Shown here: piece after piece, positions 53,299 to 61,605 of the stretch
Layout of the letters: each line of letters starts with the position of its first letter
How positions within the stretch are numbered: position 1 is the first letter of the stretch
Assembly: GCF_030546645.1 (NCBI RefSeq)
Contig: NZ_JAUOTO010000001.1
Coordinates: 1,178,001-1,242,000, forward strand
DNA: 64,000 nt
Direction: 5' to 3'
DNA from: Flavitalea plasmicola
GTDB taxonomy: Bacteria; Bacteroidota; Bacteroidia; Chitinophagales; Chitinophagaceae
Notes under the pieces: generated by a model
The model's input: the letters and a program-made list of their open reading frames with translations, nothing else
The model's database searches: none
What the model was told of the DNA's origin: nothing
Made by a program: the position numbers and the translations under genes

Positions 53299-53898
53299 AT
53301 GTTGGCCAGCCATTCCTTCACCGCTTATGACGAAGTAGCCGTACTTTTTGCCGTCTCTACGGGCGACCAAAAGGCCTTTGCAGCGCTTTTTTCCAGGTAT
53401 AAGGACCGGGTGTACACCATCGCTTTAACTTATACTGAAAACAGTACGATCGCGGAAGAAATAGTGCAGGATGTATTCATGCGTGTTTGGAAGAATCGTC
53501 CCAAACTGAAGGAAATAAATAATTTTTCATCCTGGATCCACGTAATCACCCGCAACCGGGCTTTAACTGAATTGCAGAAGATAGCCCGGGAAGGCGAAAG
53601 AAAGGAAGAGTTGATCTCGTATTTGCCTACAGAGGTCAGCGACGCGGAAGATAAAGTGCAGGTAAATCACATGGAAGAGCTGCTGGAGAAAGCATTGACC
53701 CGGCTCAGCCCCCAGCAAAGAAAGGTGTTTGTCCTTACGCGATTGCAGGGACACACCAGGATGGAAGTTGCGGAAATGCTCAATCTTGCGCCTGCCACCG
53801 TCAGCGTACATCTTGCCATTGCCCTTAGGTCCATCCGGGCATTTTTGACTAATCAGCTGGAATTGACAGCTTTGCTATTCTTTTTCCTATTCTTTTAA
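53299..53898 (+). CDS. ECF-type RNA polymerase sigma factor (locus 2)
   Basis: 199 residues from the ATG at 53299; the TTG at 53260 adds unrelated residues. Sigma-70 region 2 (FAALFSRYKDRVYTIALTYT, then AEEIVQDVFMRVWKNR) and region 4 (LSPQQRKVFVLTRLQGHTRMEVAEML). Ends in a strongly hydrophobic tail (LELTALLFFFLFF). With the FecR gene 54 bases downstream it should control the SusC/SusD genes that follow. Confidence 0.93.
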   Translation: MLASHSFTAYDEVAVLFAVSTGDQKAFAALFSRYKDRVYTIALTYTENSTIAEEIVQDVFMRVWKNRPKLKEINNFSSWIHVITRNRALTELQKIAREGERKEELISYLPTEVSDAEDKVQVNHMEELLEKALTRLSPQQRKVFVLTRLQGHTRMEVAEMLNLAPATVSVHLAIALRSIRAFLTNQLELTALLFFFLFF

Positions 53899-53952
53899 AA
53901 TATTTTCCGGACTGCCTAATAATCCCGGCCTCTTCCGGAGGTCTATTCAGGT

Positions 53953-55077
53953 ATGGATGAGCAACGGTTGGAAATCTTATTCCAAAAATATCTCAACAAA
54001 ACAGCGACTGATGCCGAAAAGCGGGAATTCTTTGAATTCGTCCGTCAACCGGGGTCAGGCGAGATCTTACGAACCTTAAGCGAAAAATATCCGGTGGCGG
54101 AAGATCCGGTGGTCCAATTGCCTGATGAAGCATCTCATCAGATCTTGACGGCTGTGCTGGCTTCGGACAAGCCGGACACCGTAAAAATTCCCGCTCAACA
54201 TGCTATCAGGCGGCGCTGGATGTCCTACGCTGCCGCAGTTTTATTATTGGTAATAGCGGGCGCTTCCTATGTCTTCTTTCGCCGGGATACTACGGAAAAA
54301 GTGGTGGTTGCCGGCAACCAGGTCATCAAGGATGCGCTGCCCGGTCACAACGGAGCCGTTCTCACTTTGTCTAATGGCAGGTCTGTTGTGCTGGATACGG
54401 CGAAGAACGGTAAGCTGATGGACGGCTTTACAAAATCAGGAGATAAGATCACGGTGGAAGACGGCAAGGTTGAATACGCCACGCTGGTTACGCCTATGGG
54501 TAGGCAGCAACAGGTGACGCTTTCCGATGGAACAAAGGTCTGGCTCAATGCCGGTTCGTCCATGCGGTTCCCCACCCGCTTTTCAGAAAACCAGCGTAAG
54601 GTGGAGATCACCGGCGAGGTCTATTTCGAGGTGGCGCAGAATGCAACAAGACCTTTTATGGTCAGCGCCGGAAAGGAGGTGATAAAAGTGTTGGGAACGC
54701 ATTTTAATGTGAATGCTTATGCGGATGAACAAATGGTCAAAACCACGTTACTGGAAGGCAGCGTAAAGATCAATGACAAAGCGATCCTGCAGCCGGGCGA
54801 ACAGTACGGCGGCGGCATTATTTCAAAAGTAGATGCTGACGCCTCGGTGGCCTGGGTATATGGATATTTCCAGTTTGAGCATGCAGATATAAGAACTGTC
54901 ATGCGGCAGCTTTCCAGGTGGTATGATGTAGAGGTCCGGTATGAAGGGAGAATAACATCGGAGCTCTTTGGTGGTGAACTGCAAAGGAACCTGAAGTTAT
55001 CAGAAGTGCTGGAGCTGCTGTCGGGAACAGGAATTCATTATACGTTGAATGGTAAAATGCTAACTATCAGACCCTAA
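53953..55077 (+). CDS. FecR-family anti-sigma factor (locus 2)
   Basis: 374 residues. Cytoplasmic part (about 1-90), membrane helix (YAAAVLLLVIAGASYVFF, about 93-110), periplasmic FecR domain (VTPMGRQQQVTLSDGTKVWL), and C-terminal DUF4974 (FQFEHADIRTVMRQLSRWYD ... FGGELQRNLKLSEVLELL). Holds the sigma factor until the STN domain of the downstream SusC signals. Confidence 0.93.
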   Translation: MDEQRLEILFQKYLNKTATDAEKREFFEFVRQPGSGEILRTLSEKYPVAEDPVVQLPDEASHQILTAVLASDKPDTVKIPAQHAIRRRWMSYAAAVLLLVIAGASYVFFRRDTTEKVVVAGNQVIKDALPGHNGAVLTLSNGRSVVLDTAKNGKLMDGFTKSGDKITVEDGKVEYATLVTPMGRQQQVTLSDGTKVWLNAGSSMRFPTRFSENQRKVEITGEVYFEVAQNATRPFMVSAGKEVIKVLGTHFNVNAYADEQMVKTTLLEGSVKINDKAILQPGEQYGGGIISKVDADASVAWVYGYFQFEHADIRTVMRQLSRWYDVEVRYEGRITSELFGGELQRNLKLSEVLELLSGTGIHYTLNGKMLTIRP

Positions 55078-55084
55078 ATAAAAA

Positions 55085-55115
55085 ACCGGATTCCGACTGC
55101 GAATCGGACCCCGGT
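55085..55115 (+). promoter_or_regulatory. Hairpin after fecR, before susC (locus 2)
   Basis: Nested arms ACCGG / CCGGT and TCCGA / TCGGA, 8 bases after the fecR stop. It is not followed by a T tract. Its position is the same as the hairpin in locus 1 (31178-31220), though the sequence is different. Confidence 0.5.
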
Positions 55116-55180
55116 ACCTATTTGAATTAAAATCAGGAAAGTCCGCTAAGACTATTGTTTAACCCAAACACTGCAAATGT

Positions 55181-58100
55181 ATGCATTTAACGATTGTGTT
55201 TCGAACGCAAAGGCAAATTTTAATGTCTATGAAGTTCACCGCCATTCTACTGCTTGTATTCGGGCTGGGAGCAACTGCGAAAGTAAACTCACAGACCATT
55301 ACGTACTCCGCCAGAAATATCCCTTTTGAAAAGATTATGTCCGTCATTAAGAAACAAAGCGGATATGTTTTTTTCTACACCTATTCGTCCCTGCAAGTGG
55401 CGAAACCTATTACCATCCATGTTAAAAATGCAAGCTTGGAGGAAGTGCTGGACATCTGTTTCCATGATCAGCCATTAACCTATCGCATCCGGGGGAAAAC
55501 AATTGTTGTAGAGCTAAGAGGAGTGGAAAAACGCGATAACCCTCTGCCGGATATAAGGACATTGCATACAAATATTGACGTGTCTGGAAAAATAACAGAC
55601 GGAGCTACGGGTAGCCCGCTTGCGGGAGCTACTGTAAAGGTGAAAGGTTCCCACCAGTCGACTACGACGGATGAAAATGGAAATTTCGCCATGCAGGTTC
55701 CTGATTCAGCCACTACATTGGTGATCTCCTACGTGGGGTATGAAACGAGAGAGGCTCCGATATCCGGGGCTGGGCCATTAAAGCTGACCTTAAAACAGAA
55801 AGAAGCTAAGGCGGAAGAGGTGATCGTGATCGGGTACGGCACCCAAAAGAGAGGAAACCTTACAGGATCCGTATCTTCTGTCAAATCGGAAGACATTACG
55901 GGCGCCCCTGTCGCAAGCACTGCCAACACGCTGGCAGGACGCCTTCCCGGCCTGATCTCCTTACAGTCAGGGGGTCAGCCGGGTAGCGATCAGGCAGGAT
56001 TAAGCATCAGGGGGTTTGGCCAGGCCCTGTGGATTGTCGACGGCGTGGAGTCTGACTTTAACAACATCGACCCCAACCAGATCGAATCGGTGAGTATTTT
56101 AAAAGATGGTTCTGCATCCATTTATGGATCACGCGCCGGAAATGGCGTAATCCTGGTAACGACTAAGCGCGGCAAAGATCAGAAGCCTGTCGTTGCGCTT
56201 AACTCCTCCTACACATTGCAGGGAATTACGTCTATGACCAAGCCCGCCAGTTCAGGCCAGTATGCTGAAATGCAAAATGAAAAGTTTATAAACCAGGGGC
56301 TGACCGCCCCCTATACGGCTGATCAGGTCAAAAAGTATTACGATGGTACGGATCCCCAGTATCCCAACACAAACTGGTTCAAAGAAACGATCAGGGATTG
56401 GAGTCCCCAACAACAGCATAATTTCTCGGTAAGGGGAGGCAACGATAGGATCAAATATTACGGATTCATCGGCTACCTTGACCAGGAGTCCGTGTGGAAA
56501 TCAAATGGAGGTAAATATGCACGGTATAATCTTCAGTCGAACATCGATGCAAAGATCACGGACAACCTTTCCGTCCAGTTGAATATATCCTCCGTGATCG
56601 AAACCCGGAAATTTCCCTGGCGTACCCAATCCGCCGGCGCGAATTCTTTATGGCAGGATCTGTGGAATTCCTTGCCGATCTACCCGGCCACACTGCCGGA
56701 CCCTACGAAACATTCCTACGCCAACGGGCAAGGGGTGGGAAGCATCAAGCTGATCTCCGATTACAATATTGCAGGGTATGATAAGAACAATAATAACAAC
56801 GCGAAAGCTACCTTTATCGCGAATTACAGGATCCACTCCATCCGGGGCCTCAGCGCCAAAGCCTTTATTAATTACGAGCAAAATTACCGGGACGATAAGA
56901 ACTTCACGAAGCCGTATGATTTTTACACCTATGACGCTTCCAGTCAAAAGTACGCGCTGTCAGGCGCGTTAGGCACACAGGCGAGGGATATTATGCAAAA
57001 TAATGAATACAGGAATATTACTGGTCAGCTTTCCCTGAACTATGACCGGACTTTTGGGGGCGATCATCATCTCACCGCCCTGGCCCTGTATGAAGTGATC
57101 GATTACAGTACCAATTATATTCTGGCAGGAAGGGATAATTTTCTCACTCCCTCCGTGGAGCAATTGTTTGCAGGCGCAGTTCAAACAAGCCAGGCCACGG
57201 GCTACGCTACTGAAATGGGCCGGGCAAGCTATGTTGGCCGGATAAATTATTCCTATAAAGATAAATACCTGCTTGAAACCACGCTAAGGGCCGATGCTTC
57301 GGCGAAATTCCCATCCCATAAAAGATGGGGTTATTTTCCAGGCGTTTCTCTTGGGTGGAGAATAAACCAGGAAAGTTTTATGAAGAGCGTTGCCGCCGTG
57401 GATGAACTGAAGATCAGGGCAAGCTATGGCAGCTCCGGATTGGACAGCGTAGGTAATTTCCAATATTTATCAGGTTATCAGTTTAATGGCCAATGGCTGA
57501 TCGGTGCGAATACACAGGTGGGTTTAGCGTCTGCGGGTCTTGCCAATCCCAACCTGACATGGGAGACCATAAAGATCTACAACCTGGGAACTGATTTCTC
57601 CTTATGGAGAAGAAAGCTATTTGGCGGAGTTGATGTGTTTTACAGAGAACTCTCCGGCATTCCCGCCACGCGCATCCTTAGTTTGCCCAGTACCTTCGGA
57701 GCAAGTTTGCCACAGGAGAACCTGAATAGTCAAAATAATCGTGGATTTGAATTAACGCTTGGCACGAGCGGGGCCATCCAGGACCTGAAGTATGAGATCA
57801 GCGCTAACATATCATGGTCAAGAGCGAAGTGGGATCATTACGAGGAGCAAAAGTATACGGATCCCGACCAGATCCGGATCTCGCAATTATCCGGGAAATG
57901 GGTTGATGTGCAATATGGTTACAGATCCGCCGGCTTATTCACCAGCCAGGATGAGATCTCAAAGCTGAAATTCACCTTTCCCGCGGGGAACGGCACCCTG
58001 CGTCCAGGTGATATCAAATATGTTGATGTCAACAACGATGGGCTGCTGGATTGGAAAGACCAGGTTGCTATTGGGAAAGGGACTATTCCCCATTGGATGG

Positions 58101-58555
58101 TGGGTACAACTATGAATCTGAAATACCACCAGTTTGACTTTTCCGCATTATTCCAGGGAGCATTTGGCTATTACAATTATATCCAGCTCGATCACGGCAA
58201 TATAAATTATACGGAGACGCAGTATGACCTCCGGTGGTCGGAAAAAAACAATTCCGCCACTGCCTTTTTCCCGAGATTAGGGGGATCCGCCACCAATGGG
58301 TTTATTTCGGATCATTTTTATAAAAAGGCGGGATACGTGAGGCTTAAAGCACTGTCCATCGGCTACAATTTACCCAAGGACATCATTCAGAAGTGCAACC
58401 TGCAGGGATTGCGCATCTATTTCGCAGGCACAAATCTGTTGACATTTAATAAACTAAAAGACTTCCAGGTTGACCCGGAATCTCCATCGGGTAATGCTGC
58501 CTATTATTATCCACAGCTAAGAACGATTACCCTGGGCGTCAATGTCTCATTTTAA
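55181..58555 (+). CDS. SusC/RagA TonB-dependent transporter with STN domain
   Basis: 1124 residues, or 1108 from the inner start at 55229 (MKFTAILLLVFGLGATA signal peptide). Order: STN domain (IPFEKIMSVIKKQSGYVFFY), carboxypeptidase-like domain (VSGKITDGATGSPLAGATVK), plug (GNLTGSVSSVKSEDI ... GSRAGNGVILVTTK), barrel ending in LRTITLGVNVSF. Same architecture as the locus 1 protein but clearly divergent in sequence. Imports the glycan bound by the next gene's product. Confidence 0.95.
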   Translation: MHLTIVFRTQRQILMSMKFTAILLLVFGLGATAKVNSQTITYSARNIPFEKIMSVIKKQSGYVFFYTYSSLQVAKPITIHVKNASLEEVLDICFHDQPLTYRIRGKTIVVELRGVEKRDNPLPDIRTLHTNIDVSGKITDGATGSPLAGATVKVKGSHQSTTTDENGNFAMQVPDSATTLVISYVGYETREAPISGAGPLKLTLKQKEAKAEEVIVIGYGTQKRGNLTGSVSSVKSEDITGAPVASTANTLAGRLPGLISLQSGGQPGSDQAGLSIRGFGQALWIVDGVESDFNNIDPNQIESVSILKDGSASIYGSRAGNGVILVTTKRGKDQKPVVALNSSYTLQGITSMTKPASSGQYAEMQNEKFINQGLTAPYTADQVKKYYDGTDPQYPNTNWFKETIRDWSPQQQHNFSVRGGNDRIKYYGFIGYLDQESVWKSNGGKYARYNLQSNIDAKITDNLSVQLNISSVIETRKFPWRTQSAGANSLWQDLWNSLPIYPATLPDPTKHSYANGQGVGSIKLISDYNIAGYDKNNNNNAKATFIANYRIHSIRGLSAKAFINYEQNYRDDKNFTKPYDFYTYDASSQKYALSGALGTQARDIMQNNEYRNITGQLSLNYDRTFGGDHHLTALALYEVIDYSTNYILAGRDNFLTPSVEQLFAGAVQTSQATGYATEMGRASYVGRINYSYKDKYLLETTLRADASAKFPSHKRWGYFPGVSLGWRINQESFMKSVAAVDELKIRASYGSSGLDSVGNFQYLSGYQFNGQWLIGANTQVGLASAGLANPNLTWETIKIYNLGTDFSLWRRKLFGGVDVFYRELSGIPATRILSLPSTFGASLPQENLNSQNNRGFELTLGTSGAIQDLKYEISANISWSRAKWDHYEEQKYTDPDQIRISQLSGKWVDVQYGYRSAGLFTSQDEISKLKFTFPAGNGTLRPGDIKYVDVNNDGLLDWKDQVAIGKGTIPHWMVGTTMNLKYHQFDFSALFQGAFGYYNYIQLDHGNINYTETQYDLRWSEKNNSATAFFPRLGGSATNGFISDHFYKKAGYVRLKALSIGYNLPKDIIQKCNLQGLRIYFAGTNLLTFNKLKDFQVDPESPSGNAAYYYPQLRTITLGVNVSF

Positions 58556-58574
58556 GTGCTTTAAAAAAATAATC

Positions 58575-60371
58575 ATGAAAAAATATAAATTAATATCATC
58601 ATTATTGCTCTTTTCCCTGCTTGTGTCCTGCAACAGGCAGGTGTTAGACAAGCAGCCCCTTGACATCATTTCAGATGACAACGTCTGGGGTGATAAGTCG
58701 CTGGTGAACGCCTACCTGACACATATATATTATGAAATGTCATTTCTGGCGAATGAATCCACCGGGAATGGATGGAATGGAGATGGTTTTTATGCAGTGT
58801 TTGAGAACAACGAAATTGCTGACGAATGTTTCCCTCAATGGAGAGATTGGAATCCGAGCACAGCGTTCCGATATAAATACGGGAACCTCACCATCAGCGG
58901 CGGTTTATTGGAGTACTGGGGATATAATACCATTCGTTCGATCAATCAATTCATCGAGCGTGTACCCGGTTCACCTTTTTCAGCCAGTGAGATCAAGGCA
59001 AAGATTGCTGAAGCGCGCTTTTTAAGGGCCTTCTGTTATTTTGCTATGGTGAAGAGATATGGCGGGGTACCTATAATTACAAAAGTGCAAAGCCTGTCTG
59101 ACCCCCAGTCCGAACTTTATCCTCCCAGGGATAAGGAAGCTGCCGTATATGATTTTATACTTTCCGAGACGGATGCCGCCGCCAACGATCTTCCTGAAGT
59201 GGTCACCGGCGATGACCTGGGGCGGCCCTCGAAATATGCGGCTTTGGCCTTAAAAAGCCGGGCAGCCCTATATGCAGGAAGTATTGCCGCATTCGGCGCC
59301 GTTGAATTAGATGGAGTAGTGGGTATACCCTCTGACAAAGCCAATACCTACTATCAGGCCAGTTATGACGCATCGAATGCAATCATCACCAGCGGAAAGT
59401 ATAAGCTATATAATATTGATGCAGATAAGGCGATGAATTTCAGGAATATATTCCTGGTAAAAAATAATAGCGAAGCCATTTTTGTCAAGCGTCACGACAA
59501 CGTGAATAATTTCACCGGCGGAAATGGCTGGAGCATCGACTTTTTTAACTGCCCCCGCCCGCAGGCATGGACGCGTGGCCTTTACGATCAGGCATACCTG
59601 GAATTGGCCGAATCATTCGAACATGTGGACGGTACTCCCGGAACATTGGACAGAACTGCCATCCAACAGGGATTGTGGACAACCGAAGACCTATGGGCCA
59701 ACAAGGACCCCCGTTTTTTTGGTACCTTCTATACGCAAAACACGATGTGGAAAGGAAATAAACTTGATTTTCATAGGGGTATCCGTTTACCCGATGGTAC
59801 CATCCAGACGGACGGGTCCGCCAATGGCATATTGGCCAATGGGGATCAGGATTATGAGGGGACGGGAATTGGCATCATAAAATACCTGGATGAAAGCCAT
59901 GATAACATGGCCGGGGCAAACAGCGGATGGCCGACATCATCCCAGGACTGGCAGATCTTCCGATATGCCGAGACTTTGTTGAACTATGCGGAGGCCGCTT
60001 TTGAGCTGGGTAAAACTACCGATGCATTAGGTGCTGTCAACCAGATCAGGGATCGTGCGGGGATCGCCCCCCTGGCAGCAGTCACCCGGGATAATATCCG
60101 CCACGAACGCAGGATTGAGCTTGCTTTTGAAGGACATCGTTACTGGGATCTGAGAAGATGGAGGACTGCCGTTGCTGATCTGTCAAAACCATTGTCCGGC
60201 ATCCGGTACATTCTGGATGTTCAGACCGGCAAATACCAGTTGAAGGTGGTTGATAATGTAGATGGTTCATCCAATGTACCACAATTCCGGCAGGAGAATT
60301 ATTACTTTCCAATCACCATTCAGAGAACCAGCAATAATCCTAAATTGGTCGAGAACCCGGGTTATCACTAA
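58575..60371 (+). CDS. SusD/RagB-family glycan-binding lipoprotein
   Basis: 598 residues from the ATG at 58575, after the susC stop; the ATG at 58542 would overlap susC and spoil the signal peptide. Lipobox LLVSC followed by NRQVLDKQPLD. SusD core: IAEARFLRAFCYFAMVKRYG, QIFRYAETLLNYAEAAFELG, RRIELAFEGHRYWDLRRWRT. Pairs with the SusC upstream. Confidence 0.95.
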   Translation: MKKYKLISSLLLFSLLVSCNRQVLDKQPLDIISDDNVWGDKSLVNAYLTHIYYEMSFLANESTGNGWNGDGFYAVFENNEIADECFPQWRDWNPSTAFRYKYGNLTISGGLLEYWGYNTIRSINQFIERVPGSPFSASEIKAKIAEARFLRAFCYFAMVKRYGGVPIITKVQSLSDPQSELYPPRDKEAAVYDFILSETDAAANDLPEVVTGDDLGRPSKYAALALKSRAALYAGSIAAFGAVELDGVVGIPSDKANTYYQASYDASNAIITSGKYKLYNIDADKAMNFRNIFLVKNNSEAIFVKRHDNVNNFTGGNGWSIDFFNCPRPQAWTRGLYDQAYLELAESFEHVDGTPGTLDRTAIQQGLWTTEDLWANKDPRFFGTFYTQNTMWKGNKLDFHRGIRLPDGTIQTDGSANGILANGDQDYEGTGIGIIKYLDESHDNMAGANSGWPTSSQDWQIFRYAETLLNYAEAAFELGKTTDALGAVNQIRDRAGIAPLAAVTRDNIRHERRIELAFEGHRYWDLRRWRTAVADLSKPLSGIRYILDVQTGKYQLKVVDNVDGSSNVPQFRQENYYFPITIQRTSNNPKLVENPGYH

Positions 60372-60383
60372 TCATCTATTATT

Positions 60384-61574
60384 ATGAAAAAGGAACGCAT
60401 ATGCTCATTCGGCATAATTTTTATTACCCTGACGCTTGCGCTTAATGTTCGGGGACAGCAAGTGAAACGTACTGATAAATATGATGTGGCGGCGTTTTAT
60501 TGGCCGGCTTATCACCCGGATCCCAGATTTAAGGACATAGGCGTATTTCCTGATGGAAAAGGGGAGTGGGAGGCGATTTATAAAGCTAAGCCAAAATTTG
60601 CGGGGCACGAGGTGCCTAAAGTGCCGCTCTGGGGGTATGAAGACGAGACGGACCCGGCAGTCATGGGGAAAAAGATAGAAACCGCTGTTTCACATGGCGT
60701 AAACATCATGATCTTCGACTGGTATTGGTATGATGACAAGCCCTTTCTGGAGGACGCTTTGAATAAGGGTTTTCTAAAGGCCAGGAACTGCAGGGACATG
60801 CGATTCTCCCTGATGTGGGCAAACCACGATCACAACTCCTACCTGGACCCGGCTAATCCGGATAAAAGCAAGATCTACTGGTATGGGGGAGTTACCCGGA
60901 GCATTTTCGAAGGAATGGTGGATCATATCATCAGGGATTATTTTAAACAGCCCAATTATTACAGGATCAATGGAGAGCCCGTGTTCAGCATTTACGAACT
61001 GTCTACTTTCATAAAGGGCATCGGGGGCTCCGAAAAAGCAAAGGAAGCATTGGATTACTTCCGTAAGAAGACTAAGGAGGCTGGTTTCCCGGGACTGCAC
61101 TTGCAGGCCATCCTTTGGGGAAATATCCCTTCCACGCTGAAAGATGTGCCCGGGGATCATATCGAAACACAGAACTCCACGTTGGCATATTTCGGGTTTA
61201 AAAGCATGACGAATTACCAGTGGTGCCATTTCGTTGAACCCAGCGGGGACTATATGCCCTGGGGAGAGAAGGCGATGAAAAAATGGGCGGAGTGGGATAC
61301 GAGCTTCAAAATTCCCTATTGCCCCCATGTTTCCATAGGGTGGGATTGTAATCCCAGATTCCCTGTAGAGCGGAAAGAGCTGGTTGTGAATAACAACCCT
61401 GAATATTTTAAATCATTTCTGCAGAAAGCCAGGGAGTATGTGGATCGACATCCCAACCAACCGAGGCTTATTACAATCAATGCCTGGAACGAATGGGCTG
61501 AGGGCAGCTACCTGGAGCCGGATGTTGCACATGGAATGACCTACCTGGAGGCGGTGAAGGAGGTTTTTAAATAA
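60384..61574 (+). CDS. GH99/WbsX-like glycoside hydrolase
   Basis: 396 residues with a signal peptide (about 1-24). WbsX family core: VAAFYWPAYHPDPRF, VSHGVNIMIFDWYWYDDKPF, FSLMWANHDHNSYLDP, INGEPVFSIYELSTF, and the C-terminal TINAWNEWAEGSYLEPD. Characterised relatives in GH99 are endo-acting on alpha-mannans, and WbsX proteins occur in polysaccharide gene clusters. It is the only enzyme of this locus, 12 bases after susD, so it is the best clue that the target contains mannose or a related backbone (inference). Confidence 0.8.
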   Translation: MKKERICSFGIIFITLTLALNVRGQQVKRTDKYDVAAFYWPAYHPDPRFKDIGVFPDGKGEWEAIYKAKPKFAGHEVPKVPLWGYEDETDPAVMGKKIETAVSHGVNIMIFDWYWYDDKPFLEDALNKGFLKARNCRDMRFSLMWANHDHNSYLDPANPDKSKIYWYGGVTRSIFEGMVDHIIRDYFKQPNYYRINGEPVFSIYELSTFIKGIGGSEKAKEALDYFRKKTKEAGFPGLHLQAILWGNIPSTLKDVPGDHIETQNSTLAYFGFKSMTNYQWCHFVEPSGDYMPWGEKAMKKWAEWDTSFKIPYCPHVSIGWDCNPRFPVERKELVVNNNPEYFKSFLQKAREYVDRHPNQPRLITINAWNEWAEGSYLEPDVAHGMTYLEAVKEVFK

Positions 61575-61603
61575 TGCCCTTCAATAATGCTGAAGGGCAT
61601 TAT
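61571..61603. terminator. Bidirectional hairpin terminator
   Basis: Perfect 13-bp stem ATAATGCCCTTCA / TGAAGGGCATTAT with a 7-base loop (61584-61590). It overlaps the stop codon of the GH99-like gene and lies 3 bases from the stop of the opposite gene. T-rich flanks are short, but the position between convergent genes supports the call. Confidence 0.7.
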
Positions 61604-61605
61604 TC

